A stretch of DNA of 64,000 bases from Williamsia faeni (GCA_003202005.1 QJJF01000004.1:151561-215560), one strand, 5' to 3'; shown: positions 37,466 to 48,398, counted from the stretch's first letter. The notes: generated by a model from the sequence alone, not told the origin. A program made the numbers and translations.

Positions 37466-37661
37466 CAGATATTCCTCCAGGAAGGCTAGGATGTAAGGCT
37501 TCAGGGTAAGGGATCGTTATCCGTCACCCAAGTGCTCGCGTGGCGCGCTGGGGATGTAAATGCGTCGCCACACCTGTTGTTTCCGGTACTCAGGGGCGTC
37601 GTGCCCGCATAAGTGAGTGTTACCCGACATTGTCGGATTGTGGTGCACCTAACACGGAGTT

Positions 37662-38162
37662 TCAGACATATTTACCGAACTTGATCAGCCATTCGGAGGC
37701 TTCGTCGGTCAGATTCCCCAGCTCCTGTGCTCTATTGCACCAGGCTTTGGCGGCTTGGGCAAACTCTGCGGGGTTGTAGATGTCCTCTTCTTTGGCCCAT
37801 AGACCGTCGCCGCCGTAGGTGAGGATCGTGATGTTGGTGGCCGTGAAAACGCTGCCATCGCCGGGGTCGCGCATCGGGTTGTCGATCTCACAGATCACCC
37901 GGCCGGTGTCCGGGTCGATGACATGCCACAGCGAGATGTACCCGGCCATGTGGTTGCCGGGGAACCGGCCCATCGTCTTGTTCACCCAGGCCCGGATCTC
38001 TTCGCGTCCCTTATATGTGCCCAGGGCGTGTTCGACGTAGTCGGCGTCCTCGGTGAACTGGTCTGCCCACCGATTCCAGTCCCGGTCGACCGCGACCGCG
38101 TCGTTGACCGCCTTGAACTTGCTGAACTCTGACTCGAGTTCGGCCCTGGTGAAATGCGCCAT
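37662..38162 (-). CDS. SnoaL/NTF2-like protein
   Basis: A 166-residue single NTF2-fold protein, cytosolic. The segments RWADQFTEDADYVEHALGTYKGREEIRAW (split here as WADQFTEDADY and GTYKGREEIRAW) and MAGYISLWHVIDPDTGRVI are typical of SnoaL-like enzymes or binding proteins. The substrate is unknown. An exported protein gene follows 50 bp upstream on the same strand, also possibly NTF2-like. Confidence 0.75.
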   Translation of the reverse strand: MAHFTRAELESEFSKFKAVNDAVAVDRDWNRWADQFTEDADYVEHALGTYKGREEIRAWVNKTMGRFPGNHMAGYISLWHVIDPDTGRVICEIDNPMRDPGDGSVFTATNITILTYGGDGLWAKEEDIYNPAEFAQAAKAWCNRAQELGNLTDEASEWLIKFGKYV

Positions 38163-38211
38163 CTACCCTTTACCCCCTTATTGGTCGAGCATCGTGTCGG
38201 TCTGACGCCGA

Positions 38212-38679
38212 TCAGGCGAGGCCGACGGTGATCGTCGCGTCGATCCGCTTGATCCGGCAGTGATCGTCGAAGGCGAATATCTCGTCGACGGTGGCACCGG
38301 CCACATCGACGCCGGCGAACCCGTAGTCGAGGTCGTACACCGTTCGCACCAGATGGCCGTGTTGGCTCCACGTCGCGTTGTCGATGCCGGTGATGCCGGC
38401 GTACTGCAGGTGGGCGGCCAGTTCGGCTTTCATGGACGCCCCCGAGAAACCGGTCTGCAATCCGTTCTCGAATCGGATGACGTCGTCGGCCAGCGGTACG
38501 TCATACGCGCGAGCAGGATCTATCAGTGCGGCGACGTAGGTCTGTGCCCCCGCGAGCTGAGCGTCAGCCGTGCAGATGGTCGTGGGTCCACCGCCGGCCG
38601 ACGCCGCCGCCGGAGTCGTCAGCAGTGCCGCCCCGGCCAACACAGCGCAGGTGAGAATCCGGGCTCCGGCAGATTTCAT
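38212..38679 (-). CDS. Exported small protein, possible NTF2-like fold
   Basis: A 155-residue protein with a clear signal peptide (GARILTCAVLAGAALLTTPA, Ala-rich cleavage near ASA-GG). The mature part has two Cys and a stretch YDVPLADDVIRFENG that resembles the NTF2 pattern of small secreted proteins. The ATG at 38679 is preferred over 38700 because it starts directly before the signal. I do not know its function. Confidence 0.65.
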   Translation of the reverse strand: MKSAGARILTCAVLAGAALLTTPAAASAGGGPTTICTADAQLAGAQTYVAALIDPARAYDVPLADDVIRFENGLQTGFSGASMKAELAAHLQYAGITGIDNATWSQHGHLVRTVYDLDYGFAGVDVAGATVDEIFAFDDHCRIKRIDATITVGLA

Positions 38680-38851
38680 GGAGTAAGCGTATGTGCTCAA
38701 TCCGTGGAACGGGAGAATTTTTCCTGATCGGTCAGATGGACTAATCGCCCACGTTGTTCTGGTGTGCCGTCGATCCCGGTCGATAAGATCGATCCAGTCT
38801 CGCCGCCGGCGGGTGACCCGGAAATCGCGGGTAAAGAAAGGTCGAGCAGCA

Positions 38852-40861
38852 ATGAGTGTGGCGATCGGTTCGTACGTCGGCGGCTACGAGATCCTGGAAC
38901 TGATCGGCCGCGGCGGGATGGGTGAGGTCTACAAGGCCCAGCATCCGAGGCTGCCGCGTGCCGACGCGATCAAGCTGCTCAACAGCACGTACGGCAGCGA
39001 CGCTGATACCCGGGCGCGCTTTGAGCGCGAGGCCGATCTCGTTGCACCGCTGAGCCACCCCAACCTGGTGAACGTGCTCGATCGTGGTACCCACGAGGGC
39101 CAACTTTGGATTGCGATGGAGTTCGTCCCGGGCACCGATGCCGCCCAGATGCTCGTGGGCGGACCGCTGCATCCGCGTCTGGCGGTCACGATCATCTCGA
39201 AGGTCGCCGACGGTCTCGACTACGCGCATCGGAAGGGTCTGCTGCACCGCGACGTGAAACCGGGCAATATCCTGATCACCCCCGGATCCGATCCGATGAA
39301 CCCGGATGCGGTGAAACTGACCGACTTCGGGATCGCGCGGATGGCGCAAGAGACCGAGAGCCATCTCACGTCGGTCGGGATGACGGTCGGAACGCTGCGC
39401 TACAGCGCGCCCGAACAGGTGGGTGGCGAGGACATCGATCATCACGCCGATATCTATGCCTTGGGCTGCAGTCTCTATGAACTCCTCACGGCAACAGCAC
39501 CATTCGATGCGCCGACGAGCCAGGGCCTGATGGCGGCCCACATGTTCAACGCGCCACCCAATCCGGCCAAGGCGAACCCCGCGGTGCCGGCGGCGATGGC
39601 GGCGGTGATCGCACGGGCGATGGCCAAGAAACCTGCCGATCGTTTCAACTCAGGGCGTTCACTGGCGGACGCCGCGCAGGAGGCATTGAAGGGTGGTGGG
39701 GCGCAGCACAGCACGCTGCCGCAACACGCTTTCACGCCGGTACCCGCGAATGTGACTCCGCCGCAACAGGGTCCGTCCCACAGCGACCATCGCGGTTCAC
39801 TTCCCGCAACGTCGGCCGTCACGTATCCGCCGACGGCGAATCCCGTTCGGCCCCAATCGAATCCATATCAATCGAATCCGGGACATTCTGGTGCCGGTTC
39901 GGGTTACCAGGGTGGACCGCCCGCCGGGGGACCTTCGTCGCCGTCGAGTCCACAGATGGCCGGTGGGCAGTACCCGAATCACACCCAGTCGACGACGCCG
40001 CCGCCGGGAGGTCCGCCGGGAGGAGGGTTCGTACCGTTCACCCCGGCACCCTCAGGGGCGCCGGGGAAGAAGTCGCCGTGGTTCACCCGGGCTGCGGTGA
40101 TGGCCGGTCCGATCGTGGCGCTTGCCGTTGTCATCGGAGTTGTGGTGGGCCTGCTGGTGTTCGGCGGCGGCGGCGACGCGCTCGCCACGCCGGAACAACC
40201 CAGCGCGGAGGTCGGCGACAGCACCGTCGACGTCAGCTGGCCTGAGGTCGACGGCGCCTCCGAATACGTGCTGCGCCAAGGCGAAACGATCGTCTATGTC
40301 GGTAGCGAACCCACGTATTCGCAGCCGATGCCACTGCCGGGTGTCTATACGTATTCGGTGTCGGCCCGCTCCGGTGGCGATGAGGCCTCGCCTTTCGGTC
40401 CGGCCAGCGGAGAGGTTGTGGTGACACAGCAGTGGCACGGAGTCGAGGAGCTGGCAGCAGCATTCTCCGACATCGTCGGTCCGAGCCCGGTGTCCACGGA
40501 CACCTTTACCAAGGAGGCCTGCCGGGGTGGCGTCGGATCGATCGACACCGAGATTCCCAAGACCGGCACCATCGTGTGCCCTGCGACAGCAGATGCCTAC
40601 TCGGTGCGGCTCCGGGAGTTCCCGTCCAAAAAAGACCGAGACGACTATCTGGAAAGCCTGGGGCTCAAGACGTCACAGGTGACCACCGACCAGGGTGCCA
40701 GCGGGACGCTCTACCAGGGCGACGGTCCGAACAGTGCATGGGCGGGCACCTTGATCTTTGCTTTCGATGACCCCGACCGCGAGAACTACGACGTCGCGGT
40801 GACCGTGGACAACGGCAAGGACGCAGATGCCGCTGCCGTGATCGACAGGCTGCCGCTGTGA
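38852..40861 (+). CDS. Transmembrane Ser/Thr protein kinase with FN3-like ectodomain
   Basis: Receptor-like kinase of 669 residues. The kinase domain (~10-270) is complete: IGRGGMGEVYKA, AIKLL, HRDVKPGNIL, TDFGIAR and GTLRYSAPEQ. A Pro/Gly/Ser-rich linker (~290-400) and one helix (~412-435) follow. The ~230-residue outside part has a beta-sandwich, FN3-like segment (VDVSWPEVDGASEYVLRQG) and then a module with one Cys pair. There are no PASTA repeats. It overlaps the next gene by 4 bp. Confidence 0.9.
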   Translation: MSVAIGSYVGGYEILELIGRGGMGEVYKAQHPRLPRADAIKLLNSTYGSDADTRARFEREADLVAPLSHPNLVNVLDRGTHEGQLWIAMEFVPGTDAAQMLVGGPLHPRLAVTIISKVADGLDYAHRKGLLHRDVKPGNILITPGSDPMNPDAVKLTDFGIARMAQETESHLTSVGMTVGTLRYSAPEQVGGEDIDHHADIYALGCSLYELLTATAPFDAPTSQGLMAAHMFNAPPNPAKANPAVPAAMAAVIARAMAKKPADRFNSGRSLADAAQEALKGGGAQHSTLPQHAFTPVPANVTPPQQGPSHSDHRGSLPATSAVTYPPTANPVRPQSNPYQSNPGHSGAGSGYQGGPPAGGPSSPSSPQMAGGQYPNHTQSTTPPPGGPPGGGFVPFTPAPSGAPGKKSPWFTRAAVMAGPIVALAVVIGVVVGLLVFGGGGDALATPEQPSAEVGDSTVDVSWPEVDGASEYVLRQGETIVYVGSEPTYSQPMPLPGVYTYSVSARSGGDEASPFGPASGEVVVTQQWHGVEELAAAFSDIVGPSPVSTDTFTKEACRGGVGSIDTEIPKTGTIVCPATADAYSVRLREFPSKKDRDDYLESLGLKTSQVTTDQGASGTLYQGDGPNSAWAGTLIFAFDDPDRENYDVAVTVDNGKDADAAAVIDRLPL

Positions 40862-41673
40862 AGCGCTGGGCGTGGCCACTGGTGGTGGTCGGTGCGGTGG
40901 TGGCGCTGGTGATCGCGCTGGCGGTCACCTACTTTGTCGGCGGTTCGGCCGATGTCGCCAAGCCATCCGGCGTCAAGGCCGACTCGGACGGCGGTGTGGT
41001 GCAGGTGAGTTGGTCTGCGGATTCGGACGCCTCGTCGTTCTTGTTGAGTCGTGGCGGTGAGGTTGTCTATTCGGGTCCCGATAGCGAGTTCACCGACGGC
41101 TCGGCAATCGCCCCGCAGGGTACGACGAGTGTCGAGTACTCCGTGCGTGCGGTCGACGACAAGGGCCGGGTATCGGCTCCGTCAGCGTCGGCGACGGTCG
41201 AAGTCGGCACCGGTTGGGGTCTGCTCGCGATACCCGCGCAGGAAGTGTCCGACCTGCTGCCCGCCTCGCCCTCCGAAGAGGGCTGGAACGGAATGGTGTG
41301 CGAGACCAGTCTCGATGCCCTGCCGGCCGAAGAGGGAACTGCCAGTGAAGGTTCGGGTGAACCGTTCATCGAGGGTGGCTTCCATTGCGCGCTCGAGGTC
41401 GACGGCACCGAATACGACCTCTGGACGGATTTCTATGTCAGTCCGGAACAGCTCGAATCGCGGATGTCGGAGATACGCGGGTGGTCGGATGTCCGGAGCA
41501 CGACTTGGCAGGGTGGTCGAGCGGTGGTCGGCGAACCCGCCGGGGCTTCCCGCTGGATCGGACTGACCGTCGATTCTCATCCGGGCTTGTACATCGAAAT
41601 CTCCGCTGTCGACACCGCCACGACGGCGGACGAACTCACCGCAGTGGCCGACAGCTTGCCCGTCATCGACTGA
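40858..41673 (+). CDS. Single-pass membrane protein copying the kinase ectodomain plan
   Basis: A 271-residue protein with an N-terminal helix (WPLVVVGAVVALVIALAVTY), then an FN3-like segment (VQVSWSADSDASSFLLSRGG) and a C-terminal module with two Cys (MVCETS and FHCALEV). This is the same order and layout as the outside part of the kinase encoded upstream. The GTG at 40858 overlaps the kinase stop (GTGA), so the two are coupled. It has no kinase domain. It might be a co-receptor or a dominant partner that sets kinase activity. Confidence 0.75.
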   Translation: MKRWAWPLVVVGAVVALVIALAVTYFVGGSADVAKPSGVKADSDGGVVQVSWSADSDASSFLLSRGGEVVYSGPDSEFTDGSAIAPQGTTSVEYSVRAVDDKGRVSAPSASATVEVGTGWGLLAIPAQEVSDLLPASPSEEGWNGMVCETSLDALPAEEGTASEGSGEPFIEGGFHCALEVDGTEYDLWTDFYVSPEQLESRMSEIRGWSDVRSTTWQGGRAVVGEPAGASRWIGLTVDSHPGLYIEISAVDTATTADELTAVADSLPVID

Positions 41674-41771
41674 CGGGCATATCGCGGAAAATTGGCAAAA
41701 CCCGCGTTCGGGGCAGGTCAGGACGGTACTCTCCGCGACAGCACAAGGTGCTGCGTCCGGAGGGGGACACT

Positions 41772-43322
41772 GTGTCGCGGGATGAATTTGTTCGGGCCGT
41801 GAGTCGTGTTGCCGTGACGATGGCCGTCGTGGTGGCCACTTTGACGGTGTCCGGTCCGGCCGTTGCCACAGCGCCGCCGGGATACAACGACCTCACCGAC
41901 GTCTGGCCGACCGCGGTCGCGCCGGCCTCGTGCCGCGAGGGCGACCGGGTCGAAACCGGGATCCAGGGTGAGGTCCCACTCGCCGACCGCAAGTCGGGGC
42001 GCAGTACCCAGGGCTACAACTGCAACATCGATCTGATCGGGCAGTACCAGGGGCAGGGCGCCGGCATCGTCAGCGCCACCTACAAGAACTGCTCGTACAC
42101 CGGGTCGACATTTCCGACAAACTTCCTCGGACCCAATGCGGGTGTTCAGGTCATCGATGCCTCGAATCCGGGCGCGCCGGTCCTGAGCGCCGTCCTGACC
42201 GAAGCAGCGATGGTCGGTGGGACGTGGGAAACGTTGAAGGTCAACAAAGAACGGGGCCTGCTGGTCGGTACCGGGGTAGCGATACTCGAAGGTGCGGGCT
42301 ACATCTCGGTCTACGACATCTCGCAGGACTGTGCCCATCCGCGACTGCTGAACACCGGCGCGGGATCGCAACTGAACATGCCGGTTCCGATCACCACACA
42401 TGAGGGCGACTTCTCGCCGGACGGCAACACCTACTGGTCATCCGGAATCGCGCCGGGAGTTCTCAGCGCCGTTGATCTCACCGATCCGCGTAACCCGATG
42501 GTCGTTTGGTCGGGGATCACCGGAATCGAAGCCCACGGCATGGGATTTTCGCCCGATGGCAACACCCTCTATCTGGCGAACCTGTTCGGACTGACGGTCA
42601 TCGACGTGTCGGCGGTGCAGAATCGAAAGCCACGGACCATTGTGCCGGAATTGATGCCACACATCGGTGAAAAGCTGTGGGCGGACGGGCAGATCACACA
42701 GCACTCCATCTACGCCACGTACAACGGTCAACCACACGTGTTCAGCGTGGATGAGGGCGGCTCGGGCGGGGTGAAACTATTCGATGCGAGAAACTCGTCA
42801 AACCTGAAGCAGCGCAATGCGATCAAGCTTGCCATCAATCTTCCGGAGAATGCGAACCGGTGGGCTCAGAGCACCACTTCCAACGGTGCCTTTGGCTACG
42901 ACGCCCACTACTGCTCCATCGACCGGCCGGTGAACCCGACCGCGATGGCCTGCGGCTGGATCCAGTCGGGTGTCCGGGTGTTCGACATCAGCGATCCCGA
43001 CCACTTCTCGGAGATCGCGTACTTCAACCCGCCGGCCCAGGTGGGGAAGCACTGGCAGCTCACCAACTCGTTCCATGCGCTCCTGGGATCGATCATCGCC
43101 CCACCGATCATCGGCACGCTGGCGGTCGCGCGGGCTGTGCTGCAAGGCCAGGCACCGACCGACGGGATCATCAACGACCAGAGTCGCCTTGCCGGCGGCG
43201 ACCTCTCGGCCGACTGGTGTCTGTCACCACCGGAGTTCCACGGGAACCAACTGTGGGTCACGTGCATGGACAATGGGTTCATGACCTTGCAACTGGATCC
43301 CGCGATCTATCCGCCGCGGTGA
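41772..43322 (+). CDS. Secreted LVIVD-repeat beta-propeller protein
   Basis: A 516-residue exported protein with signal peptide VAVTMAVVVATLTVSGPAVA, cleaved near residue 32. Repeats of the form GVQVIDASNPGAP, YISVYDISQDCAHP, LTVIDVSAVQN and GVRVFDISDPDHF follow, the LVIVD/propeller pattern. Several Cys are probably paired outside the cell. The GTG at 41772 has GGAGGGGG upstream. Its stop overlaps the DUF305 gene. The ligand is unknown. Confidence 0.8.
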   Translation: MSRDEFVRAVSRVAVTMAVVVATLTVSGPAVATAPPGYNDLTDVWPTAVAPASCREGDRVETGIQGEVPLADRKSGRSTQGYNCNIDLIGQYQGQGAGIVSATYKNCSYTGSTFPTNFLGPNAGVQVIDASNPGAPVLSAVLTEAAMVGGTWETLKVNKERGLLVGTGVAILEGAGYISVYDISQDCAHPRLLNTGAGSQLNMPVPITTHEGDFSPDGNTYWSSGIAPGVLSAVDLTDPRNPMVVWSGITGIEAHGMGFSPDGNTLYLANLFGLTVIDVSAVQNRKPRTIVPELMPHIGEKLWADGQITQHSIYATYNGQPHVFSVDEGGSGGVKLFDARNSSNLKQRNAIKLAINLPENANRWAQSTTSNGAFGYDAHYCSIDRPVNPTAMACGWIQSGVRVFDISDPDHFSEIAYFNPPAQVGKHWQLTNSFHALLGSIIAPPIIGTLAVARAVLQGQAPTDGIINDQSRLAGGDLSADWCLSPPEFHGNQLWVTCMDNGFMTLQLDPAIYPPR

Positions 43323-43966
43323 CGGAATTTTCTCTGCGTCGCTGGTGGTGGCCTGCCTCGGTTCTGGTGATCACGTTGATCATCGGACTCGGCCTCGGCC
43401 TGGCCATCAGTCCGGACGACAACACCGCCGCCCCGTCCCAGACGTCGGCAACTGCAGTGGACATCGGGTTCGCACAGGACATGTCGGCGCATCATCAGCA
43501 GGCCGTGATGATGACGGACATGATGTCGGCCGACAGTGCGCCCGACGTGCGGGGAGTGGTCGATCAGATCGAGGCCGTCCAGTCGCGTGAGATCGGGCAG
43601 ATGACGGGCTGGCTGCAGATGCTGGACGCACCTCTGCAGAGCGATCAGCCGATGAGCTGGATGACGCACGACGGCCACACTCACACCGGATCGGCCCCGG
43701 CCGCGATGCCGGGAGCCGCGACGGGCGACGAACTCACCGCCCTGCACAACGCGTCAGGCGTCGAGGCGGAGATATTGTTCCTGCAGTTGATGATCCGTCA
43801 TCACCAGGGCGGAATCGACATGGCTGCCCACGCCTCCCAGGAGGCAGGGAATCCTCAGATCAGGCGCGCCGCAACCGGGATGGTCAAGGAACAGTCCGAG
43901 GAAATCGGTGTGATGACGGTGATGCTCGACCAGCGCGGCGGTGCGCCCCTGCCCTATCCGGCCTGA
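43319..43966 (+). CDS. DUF305 membrane-anchored His/Met-rich protein
   Basis: A 215-residue protein with one N-terminal helix (WWWPASVLVITLIIGLGLGL) and two DUF305 motifs: FAQDMSAHHQQAVMMTDMM near residue 51 and MIRHHQGGIDMA near residue 159. DUF305 proteins have a ferritin-like helix bundle and are often linked to metal, especially copper, handling. The GTG at 43319 overlaps the stop of the LVIVD gene, so the two are likely a secreted pair. Confidence 0.85.
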   Translation: MTEFSLRRWWWPASVLVITLIIGLGLGLAISPDDNTAAPSQTSATAVDIGFAQDMSAHHQQAVMMTDMMSADSAPDVRGVVDQIEAVQSREIGQMTGWLQMLDAPLQSDQPMSWMTHDGHTHTGSAPAAMPGAATGDELTALHNASGVEAEILFLQLMIRHHQGGIDMAAHASQEAGNPQIRRAATGMVKEQSEEIGVMTVMLDQRGGAPLPYPA

Positions 43967-43971
43967 CCGCG

Positions 43972-44052
43972 TACCGCCGACCGTGCCGATAACGCCGCCG
44001 ACCGTACCGCCGACCGTGCCGATATCACCGTCGACCGTGCCGATAATGCCGT
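43972..44052. repeat. Imperfect short repeats between convergent genes
   Basis: TACCGCCGACCGTGCCGATA occurs exactly at 43972 and 44005, and a variant (CACCGTCGACCGTGCCGATA) at 44026. Spacings are 33 and 21 bp. They fill the gap between the DUF305 stop and the small-protein gene. No coding role is seen. Confidence 0.7.
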
Positions 44053-44054
44053 GA

Positions 44055-44204
44055 TCAGGCCGGTTCTTTGGGGGTTTCCTCGTCGTCGAGGCGATGGTCG
44101 AGGGGATCCACACCGTCGACACCTTCGAGCACAGTCAGTTCCTGTTCGGCGGATGCCAGGAATTCCTTGGCTTCTTCTTTGATCTTGTGCACCCAGTCGG
44201 ACAT
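44055..44204 (-). CDS. Small acidic helical protein (49 aa), unknown
   Basis: Starts MSDWVHKIKEEAKEFLASAE and continues QELTVLEGVDGVDPLDHRLD with an acidic end. GGGAG lies 8 bp upstream of the ATG at 44204. An amphipathic helix followed by a charged tail is visible, but no family is recognised. It is about 140 bp downstream of the alpha/beta-hydrolase gene on the same strand. Confidence 0.6.
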   Translation of the reverse strand: MSDWVHKIKEEAKEFLASAEQELTVLEGVDGVDPLDHRLDDEETPKEPA

Positions 44205-44345
44205 TTGTTCACTCCCTGTTCGGTCGAGGCATCGATCGGTTCTTGTGACCAGACTACTTTGCGGCACCGGCGATCGGACGGGGATGCGCTGCAGACCCCG
44301 CGGCCTACGAATTGCGGGCGCTGCGCAGACTGGAGCAATGGCCGT

Positions 44346-45266
44346 TCAGGGAATGAGGATTCGGGTCTGCTGATCCCAGACGTCCATCAGTTCGGCGATG
44401 ATGTCGACGGCCATTCCGAGTCCACCGAGGTGGCTTTCTCCGTGCATGGTGATGAGTTTGGCGTCGGATAGGAGTTGGACCATGTGCTCGCCGTGGGCGA
44501 ATGGGATGATGTGGTCGTGATCGCCGTGCCACCATCGCACCGGCCCTGTGATGTCGCCGACCGAGAAGCCCCAATCACGGCAGAACACAACAACATCGGC
44601 GAACGGTGCCTCCATCTGTTTGCGGCCGCCGTTGAGCAGATCGTCGAGGAACATGGCCTTGAACTCGGGGCGTTGCAGGAGTTCGCGGTCGGCGACGGGG
44701 GAGAGGCGGCCGTAGAGCCCGATGGCGGGTCCGGCGATCGGGCGGGCCACGCGGACAAAGGAACTCAGAACCCGGCCGATCGGCATCCCGATCGTCGGTA
44801 GCAGCGGCGCGAGTATCTTGCCGATTTCCATCGCTCCGCCGTCGATCGCCTCGGGGCCGTGCGTCGGTGCGACACCGCCGAGGATGCCGGTGACCACCAC
44901 CCGCTCGGGCATCGCCTCGGCCACCGCCAGTGCGTACGGGCCGCCACCGGACAACCCGATGACGGCAAAGCGATCGATGCCCAGTGTGTCGGCGATCGTG
45001 GAGAGGTCGTCGGCGAATGAGTGGACCGACTCATAGCTGTGCGGTGTGGACGATCCGACGCCGGGACGGTCGATGCCGATGATCCGGATGTCTTCGCGTT
45101 CGGCATATCCGCGGGCCTCGATCGGGATCTGTCGCCGGGCACCGGGCGTGCCGTGCAACCAGAAGACGGCCCGGCCGGTGGCGGAACCGAACTCGGCGAA
45201 GCCGATGCGCCGGTCTTCGCCGACAGCTACGTTTCCCTCGAGCTTGGGTCGTTCGACATCGATCAT
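44346..45266 (-). CDS. Alpha/beta hydrolase
   Basis: A 306-residue hydrolase with the nucleophile elbow GLSGGG near residue 103, the oxyanion segment FWLHGTPGARRQ near residue 35 and the GIDRPGVGSS strand. The acid and His are expected in WHGDHDHIIPF and GESHLGG. The substrate is unknown. It is on the same strand as the MFS gene upstream but 66 bp away. Confidence 0.85.
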   Translation of the reverse strand: MIDVERPKLEGNVAVGEDRRIGFAEFGSATGRAVFWLHGTPGARRQIPIEARGYAEREDIRIIGIDRPGVGSSTPHSYESVHSFADDLSTIADTLGIDRFAVIGLSGGGPYALAVAEAMPERVVVTGILGGVAPTHGPEAIDGGAMEIGKILAPLLPTIGMPIGRVLSSFVRVARPIAGPAIGLYGRLSPVADRELLQRPEFKAMFLDDLLNGGRKQMEAPFADVVVFCRDWGFSVGDITGPVRWWHGDHDHIIPFAHGEHMVQLLSDAKLITMHGESHLGGLGMAVDIIAELMDVWDQQTRILIP

Positions 45267-45332
45267 TCACCCAGGATGGCATTGAATCGGTGACCGGTGG
45301 GGCTGAATTCTCCACCGTTCGCCACGAGCGGA

Positions 45333-46637
45333 TCAGCCGACGGATTCGGTGGTGGACAAGCTCAGTTTGCCGTGGTCGAACGTGGGCCGTTGATGGGTGA
45401 CCTTCAAGAGCGCGATCGCGCACAGGGTGGCCGAGACCGCGCTGATGACGCCACCGACGATCAGGGGCATGCGGGGATCGGTGACCTCGGCGAGCCAGCC
45501 GAGCAGCGGGCTGCCGATGGGCGTTCCGCCGAGGAAACACAGCATGTAGATGCCCATCACGCGGCCACGCATGTCCGAGTCGACCGACAGTTGCATGATG
45601 TTCATCGCGGCCGTGCTGAACATGATGTTCGCGACGCCGACCGGGATCAGCATCACGGCCACCAGCGCAAATGTGGGCATCAGCCCGACCACCACTTCGA
45701 GGATCCCGAAGGCGATGGCGCCTGCAAAGAACTGCCGAAGGCGTGCGGGTTTGGTGCGTCGGGCCGCGACGAGCGCACCGGCCAGGGTGCCGACCGCCAG
45801 CATGGTTGCCAGCAGTCCGTACCCGCCGGCCGTGCCTTCGAAAGTGTTGGCGGTGAGCAGTGAGAGCGACAACGGGAAATTCAGGCCGAACGTCGACACC
45901 ATGAAAATCGTTGCCAGGATCACCATGATGTGGCGGTTGCGCCGGACATAGTGCAGACCGCTGCGGATCGAGCGATCGGTGACCGAACGAGCGCTGCGGA
46001 CGAGTTCGCCGCTGCGCATCGCGAAGAGTGCGGCGAGGACTGCCACCGAGCTGGCGGCATTGATCAGGAACACCGGACCGGTGCCGAACAGTGTGATCAG
46101 CAGACCTGCGAGAGCCGGACCGATGATGCGGGCGGTGTTGAACGTCAGCGAGTTCAGTGCGACGGCGTTGGGTAGCTGGTCGGGTCCGACCATCTCGATG
46201 GTGAAGGACTGCCGGATCGGGGCGTCCATCGCCGAGATACACCCGAGCGCGAACGCCAACACATAGACGATGGGCAGATTCGCGGCTCCGCTGACATCGA
46301 TCACGCCAAGGATCAGGGCACACACCGCGATCGCGAGCTGTGTTCCGATCAGAAGCTTGCGCTTGTCGAATCTGTCGGCGAGGGCGCCGGCGGGAAGTGA
46401 CAGGACGGCAGTCGGGCCGAACTGCAGGGCCATCACGATGCCGACCGCGACACCGCTGCCGCCGGACAGTTCGAGCACCAGCCAGTCCTGAGCAATGCGC
46501 TGCATCCAGGTGCCGGTCAGCGAGACGACCTGACCGCTCGCCCACAGACGGTAGTTCCGGACCCCGAGGGAGGAGAACATCGCCGGGAGCGTGCGTGGCT
46601 CCTTCTGCTCCCGGGTCATTTCGTCATTCCGCACCAC
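45333..46637 (-). CDS. MFS transporter (enterobactin/EntS-like exporter type)
   Basis: A twelve-helix MFS protein of 434 residues. It has the N-terminal pattern FSSLGVRNYRLWASGQVVSLTGTWMQRIAQDW and the loop ADRFDKRKLL typical of the DHA3/EntS-like MFS families (drug or siderophore exporters). GTG codons at 46637 and 46634 are both possible; the second is 6 bp from a TAAACT -10. A MarR-like palindrome overlaps that promoter, so export is probably repressed until an inducer appears. Confidence 0.85.
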   Translation of the reverse strand: MVRNDEMTREQKEPRTLPAMFSSLGVRNYRLWASGQVVSLTGTWMQRIAQDWLVLELSGGSGVAVGIVMALQFGPTAVLSLPAGALADRFDKRKLLIGTQLAIAVCALILGVIDVSGAANLPIVYVLAFALGCISAMDAPIRQSFTIEMVGPDQLPNAVALNSLTFNTARIIGPALAGLLITLFGTGPVFLINAASSVAVLAALFAMRSGELVRSARSVTDRSIRSGLHYVRRNRHIMVILATIFMVSTFGLNFPLSLSLLTANTFEGTAGGYGLLATMLAVGTLAGALVAARRTKPARLRQFFAGAIAFGILEVVVGLMPTFALVAVMLIPVGVANIMFSTAAMNIMQLSVDSDMRGRVMGIYMLCFLGGTPIGSPLLGWLAEVTDPRMPLIVGGVISAVSATLCAIALLKVTHQRPTFDHGKLSLSTTESVG

Positions 46638-46642
46638 ACCAG

Positions 46643-46666
46643 TTTAGTTGCACAGAGCCAACTAAA
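46643..46666. promoter_or_regulatory. MarR-like operator over the MFS promoter
   Basis: TTTAGTTG-CACAGAGC-CAACTAAA is a perfect palindrome with 8-bp arms and overlaps the TAAACT -10 of the MFS gene. TTAGTTG-type arms are common in MarR operators. No MarR gene is adjacent, so the regulator is elsewhere. Confidence 0.65.
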
Positions 46667-46712
46667 TAAAACCCTTGCTGGTTGCAACAGATTCGTCCAG
46701 CATGCGGGGGCC

Positions 46713-48188
<1,476 letters not shown>

Positions 48189-48371
48189 CCCGCGTGCCCA
48201 TCCCGGTCGACCGACAATGGTCGCAACCGATTCGTCCGCGATCGTACAAAGGATTCGCCGGCTGATACAAACGTCTTTGCCAGGCGGTTTGGGTGTCTGC
48301 TGGTTTCAGCGCGGACGGCGTGACAGCGTTTGTGTTTACAACGTGAGATGACAGGGAATCTTCTGCCGCAA

Positions 48372-48398
48372 GACCCACCGCGCCGACCGTGGTGGGTC
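48372..48398. promoter_or_regulatory. Inverted repeat upstream of the methyltransferase gene
   Basis: GACCCACC and GGTGGGTC (8-bp perfect arms, 11-bp loop) lie 35 bp before the methyltransferase start. It could be an operator or a leader hairpin. Confidence 0.35.

Noticed and set aside
43972..44052. Short repeats as a CRISPR array or transposon end
   Set aside because: Spacings are uneven (33 and 21 bp), copies differ, and no cas or transposase gene is near.
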